A DNA stretch of 64,000 nt from Bacteroidales bacterium (GTDB lineage: Bacteria; Bacteroidota; Bacteroidia; Bacteroidales; VadinHA17): the NCBI GenBank assembly GCA_021738535.1, contig JAIPBU010000010.1, positions 1-64,000 of the forward strand, written 5' to 3'. Shown here piece by piece: positions 1 to 9,337 of the stretch. The notes under the pieces were generated by a model that did not search any database, was not told the DNA's origin, and saw nothing but the letters and a program-made list of their open reading frames with translations. Position 1 is the stretch's first letter; each line of letters opens with the position of its first letter. A program made the translations under genes and the position numbers.

Positions 1-43
1 TAAAAATTTTGTCCGCTGAAGTCTAGTTCGTTACTTTGTGTTT

Positions 44-117
44 GCATAGGTCTTAAGATTAAGTTATTAAAATTTTGATACTTTAAAATTAATCTTTTTA
101 GAAGACCTATGCTTTTT
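44..117 (+). repeat. Long inverted repeat ending in a T-run
   Basis: Arms of 11 bp (GCATAGGTCTT at 44-54, its exact complement at 102-112) enclose a second pair of 8-bp arms (AAGATTAA 55-62, TTAATCTT 89-96) around an AT-rich centre. The right arm is followed by TTTTT (113-117). It would fold into a long interrupted hairpin. It could be the rho-independent terminator of a plus-strand gene left of the window, or a short MITE-like element. No gene is visible in 1-198. Confidence 0.5.
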
Positions 118-137
118 CAAACATACGATCTAAACCC

Positions 138-193
138 CTCAACCACTCAACCTCTCAACCACTCAACCTCTCAACCACTCAACTTCTCAACCT
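138..193. repeat. Octamer tandem repeat, seven units
   Basis: Seven contiguous 8-bp units alternate CTCAACCA and CTCAACCT (one unit is CTCAACTT). It begins 6 bp beyond the stop codon of the minus-strand gene ending at 199. A related array with period 8-9 lies at 60585-60650, also at the 3' end of a minus-strand gene. Confidence 0.85.
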
Positions 194-198
194 CCTGC

Positions 199-1515
199 TC
201 AATACTCACTAACACTAAGATCAACCTCGTAACCGCTTATTCTCAGCTGAGGCATGCCTTCTTTTTCAGTGCCTTTAATCCCTTCGTATTCCAGGCTGCT
301 GCCGTCTTCAATATGTTTCACGATCCTGAAGACATCCTCATCGATATCGAATTCGTGGTATTTGATGCTTGCCAGGAGCCTGCAATCATAATTCGAGGAC
401 AGGCCAAGATCTATCTCCAGGTATCTGCCATCTATCATTAACGACCTGAAATTTTCACCAAGCATATCAACCGATATATCGTCTTCATACCCGCTGTCAA
501 TTGTAATCTTTTCCATCACCTGTCCAAAGTCATATTCACCGTATTTTGTTTCTTTGACCTTTAGCGATACCAGCATTCCTGTTTCAAAACTGTCCTCATA
601 GCTTGAACTTATATTGATATTCCCTGCTGATGTAATTATGAACTCGGAATATTTGGAATCGATTCGTGCATCACTTACACTCTCTGCCATAAATTCGCAT
701 TCGTAGTTTTCAGCAACCAGCCTGCCTGCTTTACCTGTTGTACATTCGCTGTATTTGGCTATGAATTTTATGTCATCACAGCTGTCAAAACTGAAATCGT
801 CTTCGTAGCTGTCTATTTTAAGTGTTCGCACATTACCCGAATGTATTTCAGAATATTTTGTGGTTATATTAATATTTCCGGCATCGCCGGTTGTCAGTTC
901 ACAGTTATAGATATCTGCCTTTACGTCGCTCATGCCGGTAAAATTTATCTCGCTGTACCTGGCTTCAATGTTGGACTTACCTTTTACCTTGCCTGCCAGT
1001 AATTCATCATCGTACAGCTCAAGGACAAGGTTGCCTCCTATGTCTTCCATATTTATTTCCGAATACCTGGATTTAAGTCCAAGATTGGCATCTTCCGGTA
1101 TCCAGAGTTTACACACCATGTTAAACTTCTTTATCCTGATTGTTTCATTATTCTTCAGCTTCATCCGCGTAAAGCCCATTATATTGTTTATGCTTTTCCA
1201 GAATCTTGTTTCGATGCTTATAAGATCAGGGGTGTTTTCATACTCTATGCTTTCAATATAGTTGTCGAGCAACTCCGCATCATCAGGATCAGAGATTGTA
1301 GCATCAATGATCATATGGAATTCAACCTTCGGCTTATCCCAGGTCATTATTTCAAGATCGGTATCATAATTACCAATAATAACTTTGGCATTTTTTTCTG
1401 CGTTGAAAGTGTGTCTGAATACTTTTTCATATTGCTGGCCTGCAACAGTTGCAGATACCATGAGCAGGGCTAATATTATAACAAGCTTACAGGTAGGTAC
1501 TTTTCTTGTTTTCAT
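199..1515 (-). CDS. Secreted protein with alternating tyrosine-centred beta repeats
   Basis: 438-residue exported protein of unknown function. A signal peptide (basic start, hydrophobic residues about 10-25, AGQQ) leads to a region with two interleaved repeat series. One has KYSE-like motifs at tyrosines near 151, 187, 221, 255, 289 and 325, spaced 34-36 residues. The other has YEDDF/YECEF-like motifs at 168, 203, 237, 271, 306 and 343. Together they give one turn about every 17 residues, as in a beta-solenoid; this resembles the DUF4097-type strand-repeat proteins. The ATG at 1515 is preferred to an upstream TTG because it gives a normal signal peptide. The start overlaps the anti-sigma-like gene by 29 bp, so the two are translationally linked. 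Probably the output of the upstream sigma/anti-sigma pair; its ligand is unknown. Confidence 0.8.
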   Translation of the reverse strand: MKTRKVPTCKLVIILALLMVSATVAGQQYEKVFRHTFNAEKNAKVIIGNYDTDLEIMTWDKPKVEFHMIIDATISDPDDAELLDNYIESIEYENTPDLISIETRFWKSINNIMGFTRMKLKNNETIRIKKFNMVCKLWIPEDANLGLKSRYSEINMEDIGGNLVLELYDDELLAGKVKGKSNIEARYSEINFTGMSDVKADIYNCELTTGDAGNINITTKYSEIHSGNVRTLKIDSYEDDFSFDSCDDIKFIAKYSECTTGKAGRLVAENYECEFMAESVSDARIDSKYSEFIITSAGNINISSSYEDSFETGMLVSLKVKETKYGEYDFGQVMEKITIDSGYEDDISVDMLGENFRSLMIDGRYLEIDLGLSSNYDCRLLASIKYHEFDIDEDVFRIVKHIEDGSSLEYEGIKGTEKEGMPQLRISGYEVDLSVSEY

Positions 1516-2047
1516 CGTTTTCCGGTTTATTTGTTTCAAGTATTATTAATTCCAGTATCCTTATTTTTTTCTCATAGGTGTCAAAAACTGTATTTACAAT
1601 TTTTTCATTATAGCCGTTTTCTCGCAGATCATTCATAACAGTATTATAGATTGTATCCAGGGTGTTCAGTTCTTCAATAAGTTCATTGATTATTAAATTG
1701 TCAATTTCATCAAAGGCACCTATTTCTTCTTTTTTATATTTAATCAGTCTTTTGTATTCTCTTTCCTTTTTTGCCAGCCCGCTGTCAATTACTGCCAGTG
1801 ATCTCTTTCCGGGATTATTATCATGGATAAGATCATTGATAACATATCCAGCGAGTAATGCTATCAATATTATTGCTGCAATGTTTCTTGCCCTGACCAG
1901 TATCATTCTCCGGTTGCTTTTTCTTGTCCCGGTTCTGGCTGTCTTCAGTTTTTGTTTTACTCCCTCCCATATAGAGGAATCGTCAGGCCATTCAACATCG
2001 AGTTTACTCCTGTTTTTTTTCAGGTATTTTTCAAGATCAGTTGACAT
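1487..2047 (-). CDS. Anti-sigma-factor-like single-pass membrane protein
   Basis: 186 residues. The N-terminus (about 1-50) is soluble and charged and contains a WPDDSSIWEGVKQKL segment. One transmembrane helix follows at about 53-71, then an extracytoplasmic part rich in Glu/Lys/Leu with predicted helices. It has no FecR or DUF4974 signature. It starts 11 bp inside the end of the ECF sigma gene, the usual position of an anti-sigma factor. The role is inferred from order, topology and size. The helical sensor part may respond to the repeat protein encoded next. Confidence 0.65.
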   Translation of the reverse strand: MSTDLEKYLKKNRSKLDVEWPDDSSIWEGVKQKLKTARTGTRKSNRRMILVRARNIAAIILIALLAGYVINDLIHDNNPGKRSLAVIDSGLAKKEREYKRLIKYKKEEIGAFDEIDNLIINELIEELNTLDTIYNTVMNDLRENGYNEKIVNTVFDTYEKKIRILELIILETNKPENDENKKSTYL

Positions 2048-2585
2048 ATATCCTGTGCTTTAATTTTTCATTTAATAATTTCAATGCCCTCCTGTACTGT
2101 GTCTTGCTGGTTGATTCGCTTATGTCAAGCATCCCGGCAATCTCCCTGTGTTTATAATCTTCCAGTGCATAAAGTACCAGCACTGTTCTGCAGCCATCCG
2201 GCAGTTCTTTAATCGCTTTGTGCACCAGCGTGGGATCCATTTCTTCATCTATATTATTTCCATTGTCACTATCCTCAAATCTGTAGTCTTCGATCTCTTC
2301 AAAACTGATCTTTTGTTTCCTTATAAAGGAGATACAATTGTTGATGACTATTCTTTTCAGCCAGCTGCCGAGGGCTTTTTCACTTTTTAGTTCGCCAAGC
2401 CTGCTGAAAGCTGTAATAAATGATTCCTGCAATATGTCCTCGGTATCCATCCGGTTATTTAATATCCTTATTGCAATGTTGTACATCGCCCTGGAATAAT
2501 TTTTATAGAGAATGAACTGTGCCTTGATATCTCCTTCAATACATTTCTCTAATATGCTGTCCATATTGCTACCGGTGTCATTCAT
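2037..2585 (-). CDS. RNA polymerase ECF-type sigma-70 factor
   Basis: 182 residues. Region 2 is seen in RAMYNIAIRILNN and the DTEDILQESFITAF stretch (about 28-60), and region 4 in KELPDGCRTVLVLYALEDYKHREIAGML with a helix-turn-helix (about 125-165). The acidic linker between them is short. ECF factors bind core RNA polymerase and direct it to a small regulon, commonly including their own operon. First gene of a three-gene overlapping operon with the anti-sigma-like and repeat proteins. Starts with ATG. No convincing TAnnTTTG motif was found just upstream, so it may be autoregulated through a different promoter. Confidence 0.9.
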   Translation of the reverse strand: MNDTGSNMDSILEKCIEGDIKAQFILYKNYSRAMYNIAIRILNNRMDTEDILQESFITAFSRLGELKSEKALGSWLKRIVINNCISFIRKQKISFEEIEDYRFEDSDNGNNIDEEMDPTLVHKAIKELPDGCRTVLVLYALEDYKHREIAGMLDISESTSKTQYRRALKLLNEKLKHRIYVN

Positions 2586-2632
2586 TTGCTTTCAAGTGAG
2601 AGACGCAAACAGTTATGAATAGTTGTAAATAA

Positions 2633-4543
2633 TTATGAAAATTTATTCCCGGTGAATATTTCTCTTGCCATTTCCAGCGCCGTGCCGGTACCAAGAATGT
2701 TCACGGTATCACCAAGCCTGAGATGAGAATCTCCTTTGGGTATAAATATATTATTGCCTCTTTTCACCAATATCAGGATGGCATCTTTATGAAAAGCGAT
2801 ATTCTTAACGGCGCGACCGTCAATCTCATTTCTTGTTATTGATATTTCTTCAAGAGTAAAGTGCTCAAAGCTGTCGATAAGTGAATTATATGTTATGGGT
2901 CTTATGATCAGGTTCTCAATTTCAGTTGAAAGCACTCTGCGCGTATCAACTGTATCAATACCCAGTGCATTCAGTTTATTTTCAACATCAAGGTGGTGGG
3001 CAACTGATATAATGCGGTCATGCAATAATTCTTCCTTCAGCATTTTACAGATCCTGATATTATTTTCATCAGATCCTGTATCCACGAATACTGAATTTTC
3101 AGAACTTAGGCTAAGATTCTTGTATGTCAAGGGGTCCAGTCCGTCTCCCCTGACAGATTTCATTCCTTTAGAAACCAGGTCTCTGTACCTTTTGTTATCG
3201 TTTTCAATAATGACAGACTGCTTTTCATGAAGAGTAAGGCGGCGTGAAAGTAAAACACCCTTGCTGCTTCCCCCAACAATGATTGTCCTGCTTGAAGGGG
3301 CTTTTACATCTTTATTTATAAGGTTGTAGATCATGGGTGAAATGAGGCAGGAAATAATTGCCATGATAATGAACAGGGCATTTATACCCGTGCTGATTAC
3401 ACCCAGTTCAAGACCTACTGCCGCAGCTGCAATTATCAGGCTGAGCCTGCTTGACAGCAGGAATCCACCCGACAGTGATCGTTTCAGCCCGTAACTTTTA
3501 GCCCATATAAGAGAGGGGATGATCTTTATTGCAAACATCAGTGTAAGTATTGCCAGAAGGAGGGGAAGAAGTGATGATTCAAATTCTGTAAGGGCCAGGG
3601 GATCGAATCTGACACCTACCATAATAAAAAAGATGGGTATGAAGAAGCCATAGCCCATACCGTCGAGTTTTACCATCAGCAGAGAGCGTTCTTTGTGAAG
3701 GAAAGAAGACAGAAGTATACCACTCAGGAATGCTCCCAGCAATACTACTTCGGTGCTGATAAACTGGCTTATTACAACAAAGGTAAATACAAGGAGGCTG
3801 GTACCCCTGATACTGAGCTGTGATGCTGCATGTGATAACTGGAAGGAAATCTTTTTCAGAACCGGGATGTGCCTGAGCCTGTGCCCCAGGTTATACATAA
3901 GGTATAAAAGTGCAAAAAGAACGAGTATAAGTAGGATTTCCGGCTTGAAACTATGTTTTAGAATATATGCAGTAAACGTGAAAAGTATGATGCTGAAGAT
4001 GTCAGAAACGGCTGCGGAGGTAATTATCATCTGGCCAAAAGAACTCTTTGTTTCTCCCCTGTTTTTCAATACGGGGAGTATTATGCCAACAGAGGTGGTA
4101 ACCATAATGAGGGCAAAGTACCAGGTATTGTCTATACCTGCCATGCCTGCCAGGAGTTCTGATCCTGCATAGGAAATAACAAGACAAATAATGAAGTACA
4201 GTGTAGCCATCAGAAGAGGATTATGCACGAAATTCCTGAGACCCTTTATGTTCCTGGGGAAGGAGTCCCTGATATCATCCATGTTAATCTCAAGGCCACT
4301 GAGAAACATTATGAATATAAAACCTGTAAGGGCCAGGAAATCAAGAATCTGCATGCTTGTGTCATCTGCATTGGTCAGCAGATGACGACCAACAATATAC
4401 CCCAGGATAATCTCCAGTACTACAGATGGTATTTTTTGAAGTTTAAGTAAAGAAGAACCCATGGGAACAATCCAGGCAAGAGCGAGGATAACCAGCAGGG
4501 GCCAGAATTCAAAATGGAATGATATTGTGGCTAAAGTAGTCAT
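2633..4543 (-). CDS. Kef-type cation:proton antiporter with RCK domains
   Basis: 636-residue inner-membrane protein. Residues about 1-390 hold some 12 hydrophobic segments of the CPA2 sodium/proton exchanger fold. A TrkA-N-like nucleotide-binding domain follows (RTIIVGGSSKGVLLS), with a C-terminal TrkA-C domain (IDGRAVKNIAF to LGDTVNILGTG). Such proteins exchange K+ or Na+ for H+ and are gated by ligand binding to the RCK part. The first glycine-rich loop is VGGSSKG rather than the classic GxGxxG, so nucleotide binding may be altered. The ATG at 4543 is used; a TTG lies one codon upstream. Monocistronic, divergent from the S9 peptidase gene. Confidence 0.88.
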   Translation of the reverse strand: MTTLATISFHFEFWPLLVILALAWIVPMGSSLLKLQKIPSVVLEIILGYIVGRHLLTNADDTSMQILDFLALTGFIFIMFLSGLEINMDDIRDSFPRNIKGLRNFVHNPLLMATLYFIICLVISYAGSELLAGMAGIDNTWYFALIMVTTSVGIILPVLKNRGETKSSFGQMIITSAAVSDIFSIILFTFTAYILKHSFKPEILLILVLFALLYLMYNLGHRLRHIPVLKKISFQLSHAASQLSIRGTSLLVFTFVVISQFISTEVVLLGAFLSGILLSSFLHKERSLLMVKLDGMGYGFFIPIFFIMVGVRFDPLALTEFESSLLPLLLAILTLMFAIKIIPSLIWAKSYGLKRSLSGGFLLSSRLSLIIAAAAVGLELGVISTGINALFIIMAIISCLISPMIYNLINKDVKAPSSRTIIVGGSSKGVLLSRRLTLHEKQSVIIENDNKRYRDLVSKGMKSVRGDGLDPLTYKNLSLSSENSVFVDTGSDENNIRICKMLKEELLHDRIISVAHHLDVENKLNALGIDTVDTRRVLSTEIENLIIRPITYNSLIDSFEHFTLEEISITRNEIDGRAVKNIAFHKDAILILVKRGNNIFIPKGDSHLRLGDTVNILGTGTALEMAREIFTGNKFS

Positions 4544-4652
4544 CAAATAAACTTAGTCAAGTAAGATATAAAATTAATGGTTAAAAAACATGTTTAATAA
4601 TTTGTTGTTTGTAAAACATATTTAAAAGTCTTCCCGTGACAAATACATTTAA

Positions 4653-4660
4653 TATGTTTG
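4653..4660 (+). promoter_or_regulatory. Candidate -7 promoter element (TATGTTTG)
   Basis: Matches the Bacteroidota -7 consensus TAnnTTTG, 25 bp before the ATG of the S9 peptidase. No TTG is seen at the usual -33 spacing, so support is limited. Confidence 0.35.
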
Positions 4661-4685
4661 TTTCTTATAATCAAAAAACGTAATT

Positions 4686-7529
4686 ATGAAAAGAATCCTC
4701 TTAGTATTATTTCTTGTATTCCCGGCCATGCTTTACGGTCAGAAAAAAGCCCTGGATCATTCTGTATATGATAAATGGGAACGATTAAGCAGTAGCAAAG
4801 TATCAGATGATGGTAAATATGTAAGCTACGAAATAAATCCCCAGGAGGGCGATGGAACATTATTCCTTTATGAAACACGATCAGGGAATAAAGATTCCTT
4901 TGAAAGGGGCAACGGTGCAGATTTTTCTGCCGGCAACGACTACTTTGTTTACCAAATAAAACCTGAATATGAGGTTACACAGCAGGCAAAAAGAGATAAA
5001 AAGAAGCCCGATGAAATGCCCAAAAATGATGTTGGGATTAAAATTCTTGGAAAGGATGATGTAAGAATTATTGAGAGAGTCAAATCATTTAAACTACCTG
5101 ATAAAGAAGGCGATTGGATGGCCCTGCTTAAGGAAAAGGCACTGCCTGAGAAAGACGAAAAGGCTGAAGACGGTGAAGAAAAAGAAGAAAAGGAAAAGGC
5201 AAAGGAAAAAAAGAAGAAAAAAACCAAACAAAAGGGAACAGAACTGCTTATTATTAATCCCCTGAGCGGTGCTGAATACAGTTATAAGAATGTGCTCGAT
5301 TATGCGCCTGCCGGTGAAGGTACAGCAATTGCATATGTAAGTGTTACAACCGATACCACAAAAACTGATACTTACACCGTATCAGTATTCGATACAGATG
5401 CTGAATCAAGCAAGCAGATTTTCACCGGTGAAGGCGAACTTACCGGACTGGAAGTATACAAGGAAGGTAACAGCCTTGCATTTCTTTATTCTTCAGATAC
5501 AAGTGATGTCAAAGTATTTGACCTGTATTACTGGGACGGTAACGATTGTAATAAAATTGTAAGTACCGGCACCAATGGAATGCCTGAAGGATGGTCAGTC
5601 AGCAAGGACGGCAGCCTTTCATTCTCTGAGTCAGGAGAAAGACTTTTCTTTGGCACTGCTGAAAAACCCGTTGAAGAACCTGAAGATACACTCCTGGCAG
5701 AAGAAAAGTACAAACTTGATATATGGAGCTGGCATGATCCTTTGCTTCAACCACAGCAAAAACAGCAACTAAGCAGAGAAAAGAAAAGAACCTATACTGC
5801 AGTCTACCATGTTAACAGTGAAGAAATGGTGCAGCTGGCAACTGAGGAAATACCGGGTGTGAGGTTTTTTAATAAGCAGGACGGTGATATTGTAATAGGA
5901 TCATCCAACCTTCCATACCTGAAGCTTTCCTCCTGGGATGCAAATCGCTACCGCGATTATTATCTTATCGATATAAATACAGGTGAAAGTGAATTGATAC
6001 TTGAAAAAGCTCCCTCTTCGGTTGTGTTCTCACCATCGGGCGAAAAGATGCTTTTCTGGTGCATTAAATCCAAAAGCTGGAAGTCGCGACCTACAGCAGG
6101 AGGAGATGTTGCAGATCTTACTGCCGGCCTGGATGTTATGTTCCATAATGAGTTACACGACAGCCCCAGTGAACCACGACCATACGGAGTAATTAACAAA
6201 TGGATAGAAGGAGAAAAGTATGCACTGTTCTATGACCGCTACGATATCTGGAAGATTGATGTTACAGGCGAAGAAGCACCGGTAATGGTAACAGGTGGGT
6301 ACGGAAGAGAAAATGCAATTACACTCAGGTATGATAACCTCAAGGGAAGGAGCCGGTATTTCAGCGGCGGCGATGAAGAGGAATATTTTGATGAGAAAGC
6401 CGGTATCTATCTTTCCGCTTTTAATGAGAAGACAAAAGATGCAGGATTGTTCAAAACACGTATAGACAGGTATGATGAACCCGAAAAAATAATAATGGAG
6501 CCTTATTCTTTCAGTTCAGTGACAAAAGCGGAAGATGACAATACAATAATATTCCAGAGAGGATCTTTTGAAGAGTACCCGGAGTTGTATGTAAGTGATC
6601 TTAAGTTCAGAGACCCTGTGAAGATTTCCGAAACAAACCCCCAGCAGTCTGATTATATCTGGGGTACTTCCGAGTTAGTTGAATGGGATTCTTTCGATGG
6701 ACAGAAATTACAGGGGATATTGTACAAGCCTGAAAATTTTGATCCGGATAAAAAATACCCGATGATAGCATATTTCTACGAACGCAGTTCTGACGGTTTA
6801 CACAGACATTATACTCCCTCGCCCAGTGCATCGGTTATTAACAGGATTTACGCTGTTAGCAATGGTTATATATTGTTCGTACCGGATATTCCCTATAAAG
6901 AAGGCTATCCCGGTCAGAGCTGTTACGATGCCGTTGTAAGCGGTACCAAGGCAATGCTTGAGCGGTATGATTTTATTGATGAAGACAGGCTTGGTCTTGA
7001 TGGACAGAGCTGGGGCGGATACCAGATTGCATACCTGATTACACAGACCGATCTCTACACATGTGCTTTTTCAGGTGCCCCTGTAAGCAATATGACAAGT
7101 GCTTACGGCGGAATCAGGTGGGGCTCAGGAATGAGCAGGATGTTCCAGTATGAACAGACCCAGAGTCGTATTGGAGGAACACTCTGGGAAAAACCAATTC
7201 ATTATATTGAAAACTCACCCCTGTTCTTTGTGCCAAAGATTAATACTCCTGTGCTTATTATGCATAATGATGATGACGGTGCAGTTCCATGGTACCAGGG
7301 CATTGAATTCTTCGTAGCCCTGAGGAGGCTTGAGAAACCGGCATGGATGCTCAGTTATAATGATGAGGCACATAACCTAAGAAGACGGGCAAACAGGAAA
7401 GACCTGTCTGTAAGGAAAATGCAGTTCTTCGATCATTACCTGCAGGGGCAGGCAATGCCTTACTGGATGAAAGAAGGTATTTCACAGATGGAAAAAGGAA
7501 AGAAAGACGGGTATAAACTGATGAAATAA
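4686..7529 (+). CDS. Secreted S9 family prolyl oligopeptidase-like serine peptidase
   Basis: 947 residues. A signal peptide (about 1-18) is followed by a propeller region (to about 690) and an alpha/beta-hydrolase catalytic domain. The catalytic triad is readable: Ser775 in GQSWGG, Asp864 in HNDDDGAVP, His896 in DEAHNLR. Spacing fits dipeptidyl-peptidase/acylaminoacyl-peptidase relatives. It should act in the periplasm on short peptides. Unusual: residues about 150-184 are almost entirely Lys and Glu and form a highly charged insert within the propeller; the frame stays intact. Monocistronic, divergent from the antiporter and convergent with the helicase. Confidence 0.92.
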   Translation: MKRILLVLFLVFPAMLYGQKKALDHSVYDKWERLSSSKVSDDGKYVSYEINPQEGDGTLFLYETRSGNKDSFERGNGADFSAGNDYFVYQIKPEYEVTQQAKRDKKKPDEMPKNDVGIKILGKDDVRIIERVKSFKLPDKEGDWMALLKEKALPEKDEKAEDGEEKEEKEKAKEKKKKKTKQKGTELLIINPLSGAEYSYKNVLDYAPAGEGTAIAYVSVTTDTTKTDTYTVSVFDTDAESSKQIFTGEGELTGLEVYKEGNSLAFLYSSDTSDVKVFDLYYWDGNDCNKIVSTGTNGMPEGWSVSKDGSLSFSESGERLFFGTAEKPVEEPEDTLLAEEKYKLDIWSWHDPLLQPQQKQQLSREKKRTYTAVYHVNSEEMVQLATEEIPGVRFFNKQDGDIVIGSSNLPYLKLSSWDANRYRDYYLIDINTGESELILEKAPSSVVFSPSGEKMLFWCIKSKSWKSRPTAGGDVADLTAGLDVMFHNELHDSPSEPRPYGVINKWIEGEKYALFYDRYDIWKIDVTGEEAPVMVTGGYGRENAITLRYDNLKGRSRYFSGGDEEEYFDEKAGIYLSAFNEKTKDAGLFKTRIDRYDEPEKIIMEPYSFSSVTKAEDDNTIIFQRGSFEEYPELYVSDLKFRDPVKISETNPQQSDYIWGTSELVEWDSFDGQKLQGILYKPENFDPDKKYPMIAYFYERSSDGLHRHYTPSPSASVINRIYAVSNGYILFVPDIPYKEGYPGQSCYDAVVSGTKAMLERYDFIDEDRLGLDGQSWGGYQIAYLITQTDLYTCAFSGAPVSNMTSAYGGIRWGSGMSRMFQYEQTQSRIGGTLWEKPIHYIENSPLFFVPKINTPVLIMHNDDDGAVPWYQGIEFFVALRRLEKPAWMLSYNDEAHNLRRRANRKDLSVRKMQFFDHYLQGQAMPYWMKEGISQMEKGKKDGYKLMK

Positions 7530-7548
7530 TTGAAGCTTAATTAGCTTA

Positions 7549-9249
7549 TTAACGTCTTTTCCCTGCTTTGCTTTTGGGTTTATAATTACCCTTTTTGCGT
7601 CGGGGAGAAGACGTTTTTTTATTTCCCTTTGTTTTATTTAGTCCTCCTTTTTTTATTTCAACAATAACAGGCCGGTCCTCGTATATTACGTTATCAAATG
7701 CCTGGATAAGTTTCTGATCGTAGTCAGATGATATCTCAAAAAAGGAAAAATTACGCTGTACATCAATCTTACCAATTGGTATATCCCTTTTCCTCATGGC
7801 CTCGTTAAGCAGAGCTATAAGCCTGGAGGGGTTCATGCCCGATTTTGACCCCAGGTTAATATAGATAGTAGTGTATTTGGTATTATTGCCCCGGCCCTTT
7901 TTGCTTACTGACTCATTTTCCTGGTTAACGTTAAGATCAGGTGCATTCCTGTAATAATCCAGGAAACGGTTAAACTCCAGCGATACAAAATGCTTTATCA
8001 ATTCTTCCCTGTTGAGCCACTCAAGCTTCTTATAAATAGAAGGCATAAATGATTCAATCTTTTCCTCATCAACTTCCGTCTTCTCCATCCTGTCAATCAG
8101 GTTAAAGAGCCTTTTTTCGCATATCTCCCGCCCACCGGGTATCATTTTTTTCTGAAACTGCTTGCCTGTTATCTTTTCCAGTTCCCTTACCTTCCTGCCC
8201 TCACGGGAATGGGTAATGCTTATGCAGATGCCTGACTTGCCTGCGCGACCTGTACGACCGCTCCTGTGAAGATAAACCTCGGGGTCGTCAGGGAGGTTGT
8301 AGTTGATGATATGCGACAGATCGCTTACATCTATACCCCTGGCCGCCACATCTGTTGCTATCAGTAATTGCAGGCTCTTGTTACGGAAACGCTGCATTAC
8401 ATAGTCGCGTTGCGACTGTGATAATTCACCATGAAGGGCATCCGCATTATAACCGTCCTGTATTAGTTTCTCCGCAATATCTTTTGTTTCGTTCCTGGTC
8501 CTGCAAAAAACAATACCATAGATGCCGGGATTGATATCCGCAATCCTTTTGAGCGCAAGGTAGCGGTTGCTTGCCCTGACCACATAATAGTGATGGCTGA
8601 TGTTTTCAGCCCCCGTATTTTTCTTACCTGCACTAATTTCAACTGGATTGTTCATATATGTTTCTGCAATTCGCCTTACTCCTGCAGGCATAGTGGCTGA
8701 AAAAAGCAGCGATTGTTTGCCCCGCGGGGTGCTTTCAAGAATGGAATCGAGATCTTCTTTGAAGCCCATGTTTAGCATTTCATCTGCCTCATCTAAAATC
8801 AGTGTCGAGATATTATTGATCTTTAGTATCCCTCTTCTTATCAGATCAAGTGTTCTTCCCGGTGTGCCAACAACTATGTGAGCCCCTTTTTTAAGAGACT
8901 GTATTTGTGGCGATATGTTTGCTCCTCCGTATACTGCAATAACTGATAAGCCTTTACTGAAATGTGCAAAATCTTTCAGATCTGCTGTTATCTGCATACA
9001 AAGTTCACGGGTGGGGCACAAAATAAGTGATTGTACAGCCCTGTTATCAATATTGATCTTCTGAATGAGAGGAAGCCCGAAGCCGGCCGTTTTGCCGGTG
9101 CCCGTCTGGGCCAGGCCTATAATGTCATCATTTGAATTGAGAATGTTTGGGATTATCTTTTCCTGGATGGGAGTGGGTTTCTCAAAACCCAGCTTGTCAA
9201 TGGCTCTTAACAAGTCGTTATTAAGGCCTGTTTCTGTAAATATGTTCAT
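7549..9249 (-). CDS. DEAD-box ATP-dependent RNA helicase with DbpA-type RNA-binding domain
   Basis: 566 residues. Q motif (GFEKPTPIQ, about 21-29), motif I AQTGTGKT (47-54), DEAD box (153-156), SAT motif (184-186) and motif VI HRSGRTGRAG are all present. The C-terminal part has a DbpA-like RNA-recognition domain (about 455-530, YINLGSKSGMNPSRLIALL) and a very basic Lys/Arg tail. Such enzymes remodel structured RNA in ribosome assembly or cold adaptation (CshA/DeaD group). The symbol is left empty because DeaD, CshA and DbpA cannot be told apart here. ATG start, single gene, divergent from cvpA. Confidence 0.93.
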   Translation of the reverse strand: MNIFTETGLNNDLLRAIDKLGFEKPTPIQEKIIPNILNSNDDIIGLAQTGTGKTAGFGLPLIQKINIDNRAVQSLILCPTRELCMQITADLKDFAHFSKGLSVIAVYGGANISPQIQSLKKGAHIVVGTPGRTLDLIRRGILKINNISTLILDEADEMLNMGFKEDLDSILESTPRGKQSLLFSATMPAGVRRIAETYMNNPVEISAGKKNTGAENISHHYYVVRASNRYLALKRIADINPGIYGIVFCRTRNETKDIAEKLIQDGYNADALHGELSQSQRDYVMQRFRNKSLQLLIATDVAARGIDVSDLSHIINYNLPDDPEVYLHRSGRTGRAGKSGICISITHSREGRKVRELEKITGKQFQKKMIPGGREICEKRLFNLIDRMEKTEVDEEKIESFMPSIYKKLEWLNREELIKHFVSLEFNRFLDYYRNAPDLNVNQENESVSKKGRGNNTKYTTIYINLGSKSGMNPSRLIALLNEAMRKRDIPIGKIDVQRNFSFFEISSDYDQKLIQAFDNVIYEDRPVIVEIKKGGLNKTKGNKKTSSPRRKKGNYKPKSKAGKRR

Positions 9250-9310
9250 AAATATAAATTGGGCTGCAAAGGTAGACTTAATTATTATAATATCTATTGA
9301 AAATATCTTT

Positions 9311-9318
9311 TATCTTTG
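9311..9318 (+). promoter_or_regulatory. Candidate -7 promoter element (TATCTTTG)
   Basis: Matches TAnnTTTG, 20 bp before the ATG of the CvpA-family gene. No TTG at canonical distance upstream. Confidence 0.35.
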
Positions 9319-9337
9319 ACAATCAAATTGATCTGTA

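Noticed and set aside
138-193. Short CRISPR-like array
   Set aside because: Units are 8 bp and contiguous, with no unique spacers and no cas genes in the window.
109-441. 110-codon plus-strand open frame
   Set aside because: It starts in the hairpin/octamer repeat and runs antisense to the 3' end of the repeat-protein gene; composition is low-complexity and no family is recognisable.
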